From CAYYIS01 sp964470965 (GTDB lineage: Bacteria; JAAXHH01; JABIQT01), in assembly GCA_964470965.1 (NCBI GenBank), contig CAYYIS010000040.1, forward strand, positions 1 through 44,347: DNA of 44,347 nucleotides, read 5' to 3'. Under the pieces are notes generated by a model that did no database searches, was not told the DNA's origin, and saw nothing but the letters and a program-made list of their open reading frames with translations. A program made the position numbers and the translations under genes. This document shows positions 15,983 through 25,437 of this stretch, piece after piece (positions within the stretch are counted from its first letter, which is position 1; each line of letters opens with the position of its first letter).

Positions 15983-17104
15983 ATGGCTACAGAATTCTCT
16001 CCCAAATCCCGTATGGTCGACAGGACCAGTGACTTTCAGAAACGGACTTCCAGCTATATATGGATTGCGTTTGCTGTCACGCTTCTGATGCATCTCGTAG
16101 GCTTCGGCTGGGTTCTGTACTCCGGTTATCTCCAGATGCCTGAACCCAGGGACAAGGTTGCCATCGTTCCCTATGAAAAATTCCCTGAGCGTGAAGAGCT
16201 GGCGCTCGATATCATGAATGAGCCGAAAGAACTGGTCGATGTACCGGATCGGCTGGCCATACCGGAACCCCCGCAAGAAGACACCCCCCGAATCGCCGAT
16301 AAAAATGCGATGTCCAGGAATCCTGTCGAAAGTGAGAACCTGCCCGAAGACGATCCGTTTTCCAAGGGGCTGCAGCGGGAAATCACAGTGATGAACGATC
16401 CTGCCGCAGTAGCTCAGCATTCGGATCCGTCCGGCGGCACCAGGATACTGACACCCCGGGTCGGAGGTGTAAGGGACTTCAAACAGACGGATGAGATCCC
16501 GTTGTGGAACCCGGATATGTTGCTCAAGCAGGAGTATCGCGACGGAAAAGGAAGGGAGGACAGGGACAGGGAACTGGATCTCGCGGAGGCTCCGGATCTT
16601 GTGGACCGCGATCTCGTGGTGGTGCCTTTGGACGACCTTGATATGCGCCCTGACCGGCACAAGGTGACCTATGAGCGCCACAAGTCCTTCGATTTCACGA
16701 TCGGTCCAGGCCGCCTGAATCCTTCGTATGAAAACAAGTTCTCTCTGGCCAGAGATTTCGGTGATTTCTCTTTCAGTACTGTGGCATGGGATTACGCTCC
16801 GTACCTCTACGAACTCCGGGAGCGCATCCGACGGCACTGGTACCCGCCTCCTGCCTTCAGGATGGGCCTGTTAAGCGGCCGTGTTAAGGTAAACTTCAAG
16901 ATTTTTCCGGATGGCCACCTTGAGGATTTCCAGTTCCTGTCGCGTCGGGAGCAGTATGATGAAGGATACCAGTCCCTTAAAAAATCGAGTCAAAATGCTA
17001 TCTTGGCTTCCCTCCCTTTTTTCCCGCTACCGTACGACTTCCCCGACCCATTCCTAGAGATAACCGGCACCTTCTATTACCAGATCATAGGCGAAGAACA
17101 ATAA
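15983..17104 (+). CDS. TonB-like envelope protein
   Basis: 373 residues. One N-terminal membrane anchor (about 25-47, WIAFAVTLLMHLVGFGWVL) is followed by a long, charged, proline-containing periplasmic region (50-270). The C-terminal 95 residues fit the TonB/TolA C-terminal fold: LYELRERIRRHWYPP, GRVKVNFKIFPDGHLEDF and ASLPFFPLP. TonB passes inner-membrane proton-motive energy to outer-membrane receptors; the normal ExbB/ExbD motor genes are not adjacent. The linker is acidic (EP, DD, RDRELD) and not the classical Pro-Lys/Glu-Pro rod. It may be an orphan TonB or a TolA-like structural protein. The exact role is open. Confidence 0.75.
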   Translation: MATEFSPKSRMVDRTSDFQKRTSSYIWIAFAVTLLMHLVGFGWVLYSGYLQMPEPRDKVAIVPYEKFPEREELALDIMNEPKELVDVPDRLAIPEPPQEDTPRIADKNAMSRNPVESENLPEDDPFSKGLQREITVMNDPAAVAQHSDPSGGTRILTPRVGGVRDFKQTDEIPLWNPDMLLKQEYRDGKGREDRDRELDLAEAPDLVDRDLVVVPLDDLDMRPDRHKVTYERHKSFDFTIGPGRLNPSYENKFSLARDFGDFSFSTVAWDYAPYLYELRERIRRHWYPPPAFRMGLLSGRVKVNFKIFPDGHLEDFQFLSRREQYDEGYQSLKKSSQNAILASLPFFPLPYDFPDPFLEITGTFYYQIIGEEQ

Positions 17105-17394
17105 GGCTCCGTCCCTCCTCCCTTTTTACCTACGGAACATCCTGAAAGATGCATTCCGTCAATAACCCTATGTTTGTGCATCGCGAAATCCAAGCCCAGG
17201 TTGGCAATCTCACATTGAATCGCAAGGTGGCGCTGAACAATCGCCTGTTGACTCTTTTGATTGTTTTACATTTTCTTATTAAGAGATATTGCCAAATACC
17301 GCAGGGGAGCAGCGTATGTCTTGGATTTAACCTGTGGAAATTGCTCGGTGTATCGAAACTTCAGTGAAAAATGATTAACCCTAAAGGAGCCTCC

Positions 17395-18348
17395 GTGCAA
17401 CACCCAACCATAAACGATATCCACAGAGCCCGGAAGGTGATCGACGCCTACCTCCAGACTACGCCCATGTTCCGGTGCCCCGGTTTCAGCGATATGCTAG
17501 GGCTGCAGTTACACATAAAATATGAAAATCATCAGCCGATCCGATCCTTCAAAATACGGGGCGGTGTGTATTCGATGTCTTTGCTGGATAAGGTACAGAG
17601 AAGGCGTGGGGTGGTTACGGCGTCCACGGGAAATCACGGGCAGGGAATCGCCTACGCGGGTGGGGTCATGGATATACCGGTGACGGTAGTCGTGCCGAAC
17701 GGTACGCCCGATGTCAAGAGCAACGCCATCAGGCACCTGGGCGCCCGGCTGCTTGTCTGTGGCGATACGATCGCGGACGGCTTCGAACATGCGAAGACGC
17801 TGGCTGAAGAAGACGGTCTGGTATATATAGAAGACGGTGAGGATTTCGGTCTGATGGCCGGCGCCGGGACGCTTGGCCTGGAAATGATGGAGGCTTTACC
17901 GGATGCGGATGTGGTCGTCATTCCGGTGGGCGGCGGCAATCTGATCGCCGGGGTAAGCGTGGCTATTCGGGCCGTTTATCCATCGGTGCGCATCATCGGG
18001 GTACAGGCGGATCAGGCCCCTTCGGTGTATCTTTCCCTCAAAGAGGGTAAGCCGGTTACAACCGATACCTGTGCCACGTTTGCAGGCGGCCTGGCCACCA
18101 CCTACCCGGGCGGGTTGGCGTTCGATGTACTCAAGGACCACGTGGACGAAATACACCTCGTATCTGAAGAGGAGATGAAAAAGGCCATCCCCGTCATTTT
18201 CGAACAGACCGGCTACATCGCCGAAGGCGCGGCGGCAGCCGTATTCGCGCTATGCATGAAGCAGGCCTTTACCTGGCCCGAAAAGCGTGTGGCAGCCCTG
18301 TTTTCGGGCGGTAATCTGGGTTTGGGATTGCTGCGACAGATTTTATGA
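17395..18348 (+). CDS. Threonine dehydratase/serine racemase-like PLP enzyme
   Basis: 317 residues, fold type II PLP enzyme. The PLP lysine is Lys53 in IRSFKIRGG, the phosphate loop is GGGNLIAG and the C-terminus has LFSGGNLGLG, whose Ser contacts the PLP nitrogen. There is no C-terminal ACT domain, so it is the short, catabolic or racemase type and not feedback-regulated IlvA. I chose GTG 17395 because AAAGGAG ends 6 bases upstream; the in-frame ATG at 17371 has no ribosome site and would place that site inside the coding region. The expected reaction is deamination of threonine/serine or a hydroxy-amino acid, or racemisation. The leader 17105-17394 is AT-rich and non-coding. Confidence 0.88.
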   Translation: MQHPTINDIHRARKVIDAYLQTTPMFRCPGFSDMLGLQLHIKYENHQPIRSFKIRGGVYSMSLLDKVQRRRGVVTASTGNHGQGIAYAGGVMDIPVTVVVPNGTPDVKSNAIRHLGARLLVCGDTIADGFEHAKTLAEEDGLVYIEDGEDFGLMAGAGTLGLEMMEALPDADVVVIPVGGGNLIAGVSVAIRAVYPSVRIIGVQADQAPSVYLSLKEGKPVTTDTCATFAGGLATTYPGGLAFDVLKDHVDEIHLVSEEEMKKAIPVIFEQTGYIAEGAAAAVFALCMKQAFTWPEKRVAALFSGGNLGLGLLRQIL

Positions 18349-18520
18349 ATGGCGGATTGTCGTATTCCTCCATTTTGCAGCCTCTGTTTTCTCAGGTTTT
18401 CGATTCAATCCCTATACAGAGTCTGGATCAATTGAAACACGTGGTTTTACGACAAACCCCAAAATCACGATGGCGTGTTAACGGAATCATTCCGGAAATC
18501 TGTCAATTCATCATATTTTC

Positions 18521-18549
18521 TTGACCTGAACCGTCCCAGCTTCCATATT
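18521..18549 (+). promoter_or_regulatory. Possible promoter of the FAH-cupin gene pair
   Basis: TTGACC at 18521-18526, a 17-base spacer and CATATT at 18544-18549, about 45 bases before the ATG at 18594. Each box matches consensus at 4-5 of 6 positions. The surrounding 18349-18593 is AT-rich and has no gene. Confidence 0.35.
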
Positions 18550-18593
18550 TCCAACATATAAAAATAATCCGACTAACCATAGGAGTCTGAACC

Positions 18594-19502
18594 ATGAAAT
18601 TAGTCTCGTTTCTTTCCCCCGACGGTGATGCCCGGGCGGGTGTGTGTATCGGTGACGGTGTCTGCGACGTTTCGGCGCTGGCAGCCGCGGTGGGCGTGGA
18701 ACTCCCGACTAATATGACGGAACTTCTGTTCGTGGATGAAGGGCTTGAAATCACCCGGAATGTTGTGCAGCGGGTTAATGATTTCCCCACTCTGAGCCTC
18801 GAACAGGTCACCTTGCTGGCGGCGGTTCCCTTTCCGGGCAAGGTCCTTGCCCTGGCTGGGAATTATCAATCACATATCCAGGAAGGCGGTGAGGCGGCGG
18901 TGGAAAAATCTGGCATCACGCCGCGAGTGTTTTTGAAGCCCGGCACATCCATTATCGGAACCAACGAGCCGATTATCCTGCCGCAATGGTCGCAGACGGT
19001 GGATTATGAACTGGAACTGGCTATCGTCATCGGCGATGAGGCTAAATACGTGGACAGGGAAGATGCAGCAGACTATATCGCAGGCTATGCGGTCTCCAAC
19101 GATGTCTCCGCACGGTCACTCACCATCGCCGAGGGACGTGGGGAACGCCCCATGGACGACTTTTTCGACTGGCTGAACGGCAAATGGTTTGACTCCTTCG
19201 GTGCCATCGGACCGTATCTGGTCACCGCCGATGAAGTAGCCGATCCGGATAACCTCAGGATGAGCCTGACGGTCAACGGAGAAAAGCGGCAGGACGGCAA
19301 TACTAGCCAGATGATCTTCAACTGCTCCGAAATCGTGTCCTTCTGCTCTCACCTGATGACCCTGGAACCAGGTGACCTGATCATGACCGGTACTCCGGCC
19401 GGGGTGGGCGCCACCACCGGCACCTACCTGCAGGCCGGCGACGAAATAGAAGGTGAAATAGAGAAATTGGGTACGCTCCATAACGTCGTGGAAGAAGAAT
19501 AA
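18594..19502 (+). CDS. Fumarylacetoacetate hydrolase (FAH) family protein
   Basis: 302 residues. The FAH catalytic domain occupies about 80-300. Metal ligands are visible as Glu139 and Glu141 (DYELELAIVIG) and Asp170 (AVSNDVSAR). The sequence GNYQSHIQE at 89-97 corresponds to the NYxxHxxE lid motif, and TGTPAGVGATTG is the usual substrate-binding turn. Members hydrolyse C-C bonds of 1,3-diketones, or act as hydratases or decarboxylases on dicarboxylates. The N-terminal 75 residues are the short domain common to 2-hydroxyhepta-diene-dioate isomerase types. The start follows AGGAG by 8 bases. The stop TAA overlaps the cupin ATG by one base, so the pair is coupled. Confidence 0.9.
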   Translation: MKLVSFLSPDGDARAGVCIGDGVCDVSALAAAVGVELPTNMTELLFVDEGLEITRNVVQRVNDFPTLSLEQVTLLAAVPFPGKVLALAGNYQSHIQEGGEAAVEKSGITPRVFLKPGTSIIGTNEPIILPQWSQTVDYELELAIVIGDEAKYVDREDAADYIAGYAVSNDVSARSLTIAEGRGERPMDDFFDWLNGKWFDSFGAIGPYLVTADEVADPDNLRMSLTVNGEKRQDGNTSQMIFNCSEIVSFCSHLMTLEPGDLIMTGTPAGVGATTGTYLQAGDEIEGEIEKLGTLHNVVEEE

Positions 19503-19897
19503 TGGTTTCAAACACCGATCTGTGTGTTGTGAAGCTTCGGTCCGACGAGAGGATATCAAAAACGTTGGCGGATTTACTGGATCCAATCGATATGATGTCG
19601 ATGCATGAATATACGCTGCCGCCGAGATCGGATGTGGAGCTTCATTATCATGACTTCGACGAATACTGGCTGTTCAACGAAGGCCAGGCGACGGTCACAT
19701 TGAACCTGCCGGTTGGTACCACAAAGGTATATCACCTGGAGCCGGGCGACCTCGTCGCCACGGTCCGGGGAGTGGCGCACACGTTGTGTGCGGATCACAC
19801 CCTCCGGTACACTCAGTGGAATGGTATGATCAGACCGGATGCGCGAACCGGCCACCTGTTGAGGGTGAAGGATAAAGGCAGAAAGATGAATCTTTAA
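19502..19897 (+). CDS. Small cupin-domain protein
   Basis: 131 residues, a single cupin barrel. Motif 1 is HYHDFDEYWLFNEGQATV (His48, His50, Glu54) and motif 2 is PGDLVATVRGVAHTL (His93), giving the usual three-His/Glu metal site. It is coupled to the FAH-family hydrolase by a one-base overlap, so it may be an isomerase, a dioxygenase or a sugar/acid-binding accessory in the same pathway. The family is too broad for a substrate call. Confidence 0.82.
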   Translation: MVSNTDLCVVKLRSDERISKTLADLLDPIDMMSMHEYTLPPRSDVELHYHDFDEYWLFNEGQATVTLNLPVGTTKVYHLEPGDLVATVRGVAHTLCADHTLRYTQWNGMIRPDARTGHLLRVKDKGRKMNL

Positions 19898-19971
19898 GTC
19901 TGTTCAGCGTCCCCCGGCGTTTCTGCGTGAGCTCGGATAGCTGAAAACAGGGTATTTTTAAAGGAGAATCC

Positions 19972-22134
19972 ATGAAATCAATTCGTCTGTTCTGCACCTT
20001 TTTCATAGTATCCGCTTGCCTGATCCTGCCTGCGCAGGCCCAGGAAAAGGCCATAATGGGCTTCTTACCAAAGGATTTGGCACAACAGCAAGAATGGGAA
20101 AAAGCATTCCGGGCGGTGCCGCATCCGGATTCGTTGCGGATGTACATGCGGTGGATTACCGAAGAACCTCATTATGCCGGCGGTCCCGGCAGTAAGAAGG
20201 TAGCCGACTATGTTCTGGCGAAGTTTCGTTCCTGGGGTCTGAACGCGTCCATCGAGACATTCGAAGCCTTGTTGCCAATACCCACGGAACGGCGCCTGGA
20301 ACTGCTGGAACCGAAGCAATTCACCGCTAAGTTACAGGAACCGCCATTCCTACAGGATAAAGATTCCTCGGATGAAGGCCAGCTTCCTGGCTACAACGCC
20401 TACTCTGCAGATGGAGATGTGACAGGCCAGCTTGTGTATGTCAACTACGGTGTACCGGAAGATTACGAAGTGCTGGATAAAATGGGTATCGACGTGGCCG
20501 GCAAGATCGTTGTCGCGCGGTACGGTCGCAGTTGGCGTGGAATCAAGCCGAGATTGGCCGCGGACCGTGGCGCCATCGGATGCCTCATTTACTCGGATCC
20601 TGCTGACGACGGGTATGTGCAGGGCGATATTCTGCCGGAGGGACCTTACCGTCCATGGGACGGCGTTCAGCGGGGCAGCACTATGGACATGCCCACCCAT
20701 CCCGGTGATCCGTTATCTCCTGGCTGGGCTTCCGAGGCCGGTGGGCGAAAACTGCCGATATCAGAGGCGAAGACATTGGTAAAAATCCCAGTGATGCCGA
20801 TTTCTTACGGTGATGCCATGCCTCTTCTGGAGAACCTGCGCGGCCCGGTGGCCCCGGCGGATTGGCGCGGCGGACTGCCTATCACCTATCACGTGGGGCC
20901 CGGGCCTTCGAAAGCGCGGCTCACACTCAAATTCGACTGGAGTTCGCGCCCCATCTACAACGTGCTCGCCCGTATCGATGGCAGTCTGTATCCGGATGAG
21001 TGGATTATCTACGGCAACCATCATGATGCCTGGGTGAGCGGCGCTGCTGACCCGACCAGCGGGAATGTGGCACTCATGGAGGTCGGCCGGGCATTTGGGA
21101 CGCTCCTGAGCCAGGGTTGGCGTCCCAAGCGTACGATTATACTGGCCTCCTGGGACGCCGAAGAATGGGGTCTGATCGGTTCGACCGAGTGGGCGGAAAA
21201 GCATCAGGCGGACCTGCGGGATAAGGCCGTGGCCTACATCAACACAGACAGCAACAGCAAAGGTTGGCTGAACGCAGGCGGTTCCCATTCTCTGGAACGA
21301 TTCGTTACCGAAGTGGCGCGTGACATAACGGATCCAAAAACTGGAGAAAGCGTGTTGGCCGCCGCCAAGAAGCGCAGGCAGTCCCAAGCCGCGACCGAGG
21401 AACGGAAGAAAGAGATCGCCGGACGTGCAACTCTGGCCATTGGCGCCCTTGGTTCCGGATCAGACTATACCGTATTCATCGACCATCTGACCATCGCGAG
21501 CCTGAACATGGGTTACAGCGGTGCTGCACGCGGTGGCGTATATCATTCTGCCTACGACTCATTCGACTGGTACACCCGCTTCAGCGACACCACATTCGAG
21601 TACGGACGTGCGCTGTCCCAGACCACCGGCACCGCGGTCATGCGACTTGCCGGCGCATCTGTACTCCCGTTCTCGTTCATTGAATCAGTGGAAACGGTGA
21701 GCGGCTATCTGGATGAGATAGAAGAAACCCATGGAGGTATCGCCGATGCCCCGGCCCTTGATTTTGCCAGTATGAGGAGCGCGATCGATGCGTACCGGGC
21801 GGCGGCGCAGAGATATGAATCGGCTGTTCAGGCGGCGGTTGGCAAAGGGGATTGGGATATAATCGCAATGCAGAAGGTGAACACCATTCTGTACCAAACC
21901 GAAAGGGCCCTGGGCTACGAAAAAGGCCTGCCCAAACGCGGATGGTACAAACATCAGATTTATGCCCCCGGTCTGGATACCGGCTATGGCGTCAAGACCA
22001 TCCCAGGTGTCCGTGAAGGTATTGAACGTAACAACTGGGACGAAGCCCGGACCATGATAGAGGTCGTCCAGGCCGCCTTGGCCCGCATCGCGCAACAGGT
22101 AGAGTCTGCGGCAGTCATTTTAGAGACATTATGA
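19972..22134 (+). CDS. Secreted M28 peptidase, glutamate carboxypeptidase II-like
   Basis: 720 residues. The signal peptide covers 1 to about 23 (hydrophobic core then AQA-QEK). A PA-type insert lies around 130-260, the zinc peptidase domain about 310-560, and a transferrin-receptor-like dimerisation domain is C-terminal. Zinc ligands follow the GCPII pattern: His350 (GNHHDAW), bridging Asp360 (AADPTSG), Glu397/Glu398 (SWDAEEWG), Asp426 (INTDSNS) and a His in YHSAYDSF. It should cleave C-terminal residues from peptides outside the cytoplasm. AAAGGAG precedes the start. The last codon overlaps the ATG of the epimerase remnant (ATGA), which suggests an old operon. Confidence 0.92.
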   Translation: MKSIRLFCTFFIVSACLILPAQAQEKAIMGFLPKDLAQQQEWEKAFRAVPHPDSLRMYMRWITEEPHYAGGPGSKKVADYVLAKFRSWGLNASIETFEALLPIPTERRLELLEPKQFTAKLQEPPFLQDKDSSDEGQLPGYNAYSADGDVTGQLVYVNYGVPEDYEVLDKMGIDVAGKIVVARYGRSWRGIKPRLAADRGAIGCLIYSDPADDGYVQGDILPEGPYRPWDGVQRGSTMDMPTHPGDPLSPGWASEAGGRKLPISEAKTLVKIPVMPISYGDAMPLLENLRGPVAPADWRGGLPITYHVGPGPSKARLTLKFDWSSRPIYNVLARIDGSLYPDEWIIYGNHHDAWVSGAADPTSGNVALMEVGRAFGTLLSQGWRPKRTIILASWDAEEWGLIGSTEWAEKHQADLRDKAVAYINTDSNSKGWLNAGGSHSLERFVTEVARDITDPKTGESVLAAAKKRRQSQAATEERKKEIAGRATLAIGALGSGSDYTVFIDHLTIASLNMGYSGAARGGVYHSAYDSFDWYTRFSDTTFEYGRALSQTTGTAVMRLAGASVLPFSFIESVETVSGYLDEIEETHGGIADAPALDFASMRSAIDAYRAAAQRYESAVQAAVGKGDWDIIAMQKVNTILYQTERALGYEKGLPKRGWYKHQIYAPGLDTGYGVKTIPGVREGIERNNWDEARTMIEVVQAALARIAQQVESAAVILETL

Positions 22135-22345
22135 ATCTTCTTTTTCCTGGCGGTACCGTTTTTGTGGGACGACATCTTGTGACTTCGACACTAGATGCAG
22201 GACATGCGGTCCTGCTGTTTAACCGGGGCTTGCCCGTCCAAGGTCATTTTCCTGCGTGGAACGTCTGACTGGTGCTCGCGATGGGGGGCTGGGTGGCCTA
22301 AAGGAGCGACACTGGGATGGGTTGATCGGAACTTCAGGTTACACT
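22131..22345 (+). pseudogene. Frameshifted remnant of an NAD-dependent epimerase/reductase
   Basis: The first 45 codons from ATG 22131 read as the start of an atypical SDR (isoflavone-reductase/epimerase type): PGGTVFVGRHLV, then GHAVLLFNRG, then a TGA at 22266. The family text resumes at 22256 in another frame as VERLTGARDGG, LGGLKERHWDG and TSGYT, where intact members have RGDRDGDL and WDxVxDTSGYVPR. So one frameshift near 22255 breaks the gene, and homology fades after about 22345; the remaining 250 residues are gone. It overlaps the M28 peptidase stop by ATGA. The call rests on recognised family phrases; the break point is approximate. Confidence 0.78.
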
Positions 22346-22668
22346 ACGGTCCCTGCTGGAAATTTGTGCCTCGGTCAGGGGAGGTCGTCACCGTTTCGTA
22401 GAGATAGATGATGACTTACTGACCCCTCAAAAAAGTGCAGCCGTCTATTGAACTGCCCATGTGAATACGGGATCATCAGACGCAACCAGGATTCTACGTT
22501 GTGAAATGCATCCGTGCTACCTCGAACGGCCTCGCGTATCGCCCCCTGCTCGACACCATCGAAGCCACGCTTGTCCGGTACCGAATCCGGTCGGACAATA
22601 ACCCATGGCAGATTACACCTCCTCGTTAAAAAGAGCAGGAATTGCGCGACAAAGGGAAACGCTAGCAT
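22346..22668. other. Non-coding stretch after the epimerase remnant
   Basis: No gene recognised. It probably includes further decayed epimerase sequence and the leader of the next gene. It contains an inverted repeat at 22571-22598. A long minus-strand open frame crosses it, but only as the complement of the DUF6483-like gene. Confidence 0.5.
22571..22598. repeat. Inverted repeat upstream of the DUF6483-like gene
   Basis: TTGTCCG at 22571-22577 pairs with CGGACAA at 22592-22598, with a 14-base loop that holds a further ACC/GGT pair. It lies about 70 bases before the next start. It could be an operator or RNA hairpin; no function is shown. Confidence 0.35.
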
Positions 22669-23376
22669 ATGTTTCGGCAGGATTTCATCATACGCATGAT
22701 CAGGACGTTCGTAAATGCCCTGGTGCTTCTGGTGCGACTGAAGAAGGAGCGGCAGCCCGAGGAAGCGCGGTGGCTGATCAGTCAGACGTGGGAAGACCTG
22801 TTTGGCCTGCCCATCGAGACCATCAATTCCCTGTCTGAACAGACACTCATGGCCATGGTCAAGAATACCACGGTCCTGAATGTGGATACCTGTGTGATGG
22901 TGGCCAGGCTGTACAAAGAAACTGGTGAAATCGCAGCGCTGGAGCAGAAGGAAAAGGACCGGTACGCAAACTTCCTCAAGTCGCTGAATGTTTACCTTGA
23001 CATAGCGCTTGAACCATCCATCAGCAGGAAGACATTCCGCCGTGAATGTAAGGCCATGCAGAACGCGGTAGACGGGCTTGTTAACGTACATCATGAGATC
23101 GAGGATCTGGCGCACAAGCTGGGGCAATACACTCTGCCGGTCGAGACGCAGAGACACCTGTTTAGATATTATGAGAAATTTGGTTATTTCGGCCGGGCCG
23201 AAGACGTGCTGTACGACCTTCTTGAATACGACCGTGGAAACGCCGAATTCGTTGATGATGGGTTTCATTTCTACCGGCGTTTGCTGAAGAAAGATGACGA
23301 TGAACTCCTGGCCGGCAATCTTTCCCGCACGGAAGTGGAGGAAGGAATTAGACAGCTCGAAGGAGATGCCATCTGA
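22669..23376 (+). CDS. DUF6483-like alpha-helical protein
   Basis: 235 residues, no signal peptide or membrane segment. The opening MFRQDFIIRMI followed by LVLLVRLKKERQPEEARWLI resembles the DUF6483 family of bacterial helical-repeat proteins; the rest (RHLFRYYEKFGYFGRAEDVLYDLLE near 167-190) looks like TPR-type helix pairs. The function of that family is not known; helical repeats suggest protein binding. No strong ribosome site precedes the ATG. It stands alone between the epimerase remnant and the convergent ankyrin gene. The family call is from memory of the N-terminal pattern and is moderately sure. Confidence 0.65.
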   Translation: MFRQDFIIRMIRTFVNALVLLVRLKKERQPEEARWLISQTWEDLFGLPIETINSLSEQTLMAMVKNTTVLNVDTCVMVARLYKETGEIAALEQKEKDRYANFLKSLNVYLDIALEPSISRKTFRRECKAMQNAVDGLVNVHHEIEDLAHKLGQYTLPVETQRHLFRYYEKFGYFGRAEDVLYDLLEYDRGNAEFVDDGFHFYRRLLKKDDDELLAGNLSRTEVEEGIRQLEGDAI

Positions 23377-23579
23377 AGATTAGTGCGCATTGATACCCAA
23401 TGGCTTATCCATTTAGCCCCTTGGTTCTTCAATTATCACTTGGTACATTCAATCGCTGCGAATTTGGCGGACCCGCTGTTGGAACGTTGTAACCTGGCGT
23501 CGTCTGCCCGCACGTTCTCCCTGTTGCGGCAATGCAAAGGTACGGGGTCACTAAACTTCGTCGGTAAATACACTTACCC

Positions 23580-25247
23580 TTACTCTCCTCCATGTTTCTT
23601 CAGCAACGCGGCCACTTCTGAATGTCCCCGCCGTTCCGCCCGTGCCAACGGCCTGGACCATGCTGCACCGGCCTTGTTTGGATCGGCGCCTTTTGAAAGG
23701 AAATGGGAAACGAATTCCATGTTGCCGCGACAGGCGGCGATACTCAAGGGTGTGGACATCTCCGCTTCATCCACTGCGTTGATATCAGCCCCGAATTCGA
23801 GCAGAAGATCAGCCGTTGCCAGGCCTGCCGCTTGAGATTCAGATGAATCAGCCAGGTGGTGCAGTGGCGTCTGGCGCTGCCAATTGGGAAGGTTTGGATT
23901 CAATCCCTTTTCCAGCATTGTCCTGGTCATGTATCCCGGACTGAACAGGTAGGACCGGCATTCGGTAAGCACCTCAGGCATCGGGAAGTTGCGTTTGATC
24001 AGCATGTCGAATATGGCTTCATGGGCTGTGGTCGATTCTCCCTTATCCGCTTTCCGATTGTAGCCGCTGACAACTGCGGTATAGGGGGTGGAGAGGTATT
24101 CGATGGTTTCATCGGAAAATGGATCCGGATCAAGCGTCAGGATCATAGCGATCATTTCCAGGTTGCCTTGCTGAATGTATCCCCAGGCATTGCCCGGAAT
24201 CCCTCCATAAGCGTACATCAATCCCCGCATGGCATCCGAATGGGCCCTGCCCGTGGGCGTTCCCGAAGAATCGACATACCCGTTGGGGTTCGCCCCCGCT
24301 TCCAGCAGGAGTGCCGCAATCTCTACATCATCATTGACCGAAGCTGTCATAAGTCCCGATCCGTAAGGATGCGCCGGGCCTTCCCTAAGGTTGGGGGCCG
24401 CTCCGTGTTCCAGGAGAAGCCTCAACATTTCCTGGTCACCCCTATCCACCGCAGTGGATAGGGGACGCTTCTCCAGAGTGTCTCCATCGTTCGCCAGAGC
24501 TTCGCATCCGGCGAGGTAGCACTTTACGGCATACATATCGCCACGAGCTGCCGCCAGCGTGATGGAATCCTTAGCGCCGGCATCGAGAAGCATGAGCCCC
24601 ATTCCTGCGGCCTTGTCGCCGCGAAGCATGGACCACCGACCTTCCCAGTAGCCATGGTGCACGGGGCGGAAACCCCTGTGATTGGTTGCATCGATCGGAG
24701 CGCCCGCGGCCAGAAGTCGGCGTGCCACGGTGCTACATTGCTTCAAGACGGCCCTGTGGAGCGGTGTGTCACCATCAGAATCACGACCGTGGACCAGGTC
24801 AGGGTGGGCATCCAGGAGCCGAAGCGCTTCCTTTTCATCTTTCGCCTCGATCGCTTCATGCAGTCTCGGGTCTGCATTGCCATTGCCAACGATGCGTTCT
24901 CCCAGATAATCGGCTACTGCCCCGTGCCCACGTTCCTGTGCTATTTCGATCAGATCGGTAACCATCTCGCAGGGATAAGCCTCCCACAGAACTTTCGTAG
25001 CCTCCAGGGCACCTTCCCGTGCCGCGAAATGGATGGGGCTGATATACCAGAATTCATTTCTGGCCCGATCAGGATCCTCCATCAGATGTCGCTTGAGCGT
25101 TTCCGTATCGTCCCGGATTGCCGCACAGATCATCTCCCAGGTCACCTGGCCGGTTTCGGTCTTCTCACACCAAACCGGTTTGATCATGCCTGAGATCACG
25201 TCTTCCGGGTCGCGTTTCCATACGATAGGCGGTTGCTTGTTTCCCAT
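23580..25247 (-). CDS. Ankyrin-repeat protein
   Basis: 555 residues made largely of ankyrin repeats. Clear units include GDTPLHRAVLKQCSTVARRLL (about 157-177), RPLSTAVDRGDQEMLRLLLEHGA, TASVNDDVEIAALLLEAGANPN, QTPLHHLADSSESQAAGL with LLEFGADINAVDEAE, and STPLSIAACRGNMEFVSHFLSKGADPN. No signal peptide or membrane segment and no added catalytic domain are visible, so it is probably a cytoplasmic protein-binding scaffold. The start has GGAGA about 10 bases upstream. It is a single gene; the partner is unknown. Bacterial ankyrin proteins can be effectors, but nothing here shows export. Confidence 0.9.
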   Translation of the reverse strand: MGNKQPPIVWKRDPEDVISGMIKPVWCEKTETGQVTWEMICAAIRDDTETLKRHLMEDPDRARNEFWYISPIHFAAREGALEATKVLWEAYPCEMVTDLIEIAQERGHGAVADYLGERIVGNGNADPRLHEAIEAKDEKEALRLLDAHPDLVHGRDSDGDTPLHRAVLKQCSTVARRLLAAGAPIDATNHRGFRPVHHGYWEGRWSMLRGDKAAGMGLMLLDAGAKDSITLAAARGDMYAVKCYLAGCEALANDGDTLEKRPLSTAVDRGDQEMLRLLLEHGAAPNLREGPAHPYGSGLMTASVNDDVEIAALLLEAGANPNGYVDSSGTPTGRAHSDAMRGLMYAYGGIPGNAWGYIQQGNLEMIAMILTLDPDPFSDETIEYLSTPYTAVVSGYNRKADKGESTTAHEAIFDMLIKRNFPMPEVLTECRSYLFSPGYMTRTMLEKGLNPNLPNWQRQTPLHHLADSSESQAAGLATADLLLEFGADINAVDEAEMSTPLSIAACRGNMEFVSHFLSKGADPNKAGAAWSRPLARAERRGHSEVAALLKKHGGE

Positions 25248-25437
25248 AGTGTGTTCTCCGATCGTTCATTTACATAGGGGGACGTTTTTACGCAGAACTT
25301 GACCCAACATGCGCCAGAGAGGTCCTTTCAGCCAGTCAAGAGCGTCGTGCAGCCGTTTGCGGGACGCCCATCTGCGGACCAGCACACAGAGGGCTTGTAA
25401 TACTCGAGGGATATGTCTGGGATAATTTGCCGTTCTC

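Noticed and set aside
15782..16837. 351-residue minus-strand open frame
   Set aside because: Antisense of trpS and the TonB-like gene, which have clear motifs.
17149..17367. 72-residue plus-strand open frame before the dehydratase
   Set aside because: AT-rich leader sequence, no ribosome site and no similarity.
22375..23268. 297-residue minus-strand open frame
   Set aside because: It is mostly the complement of the DUF6483-like gene, with no family features or ribosome site of its own.
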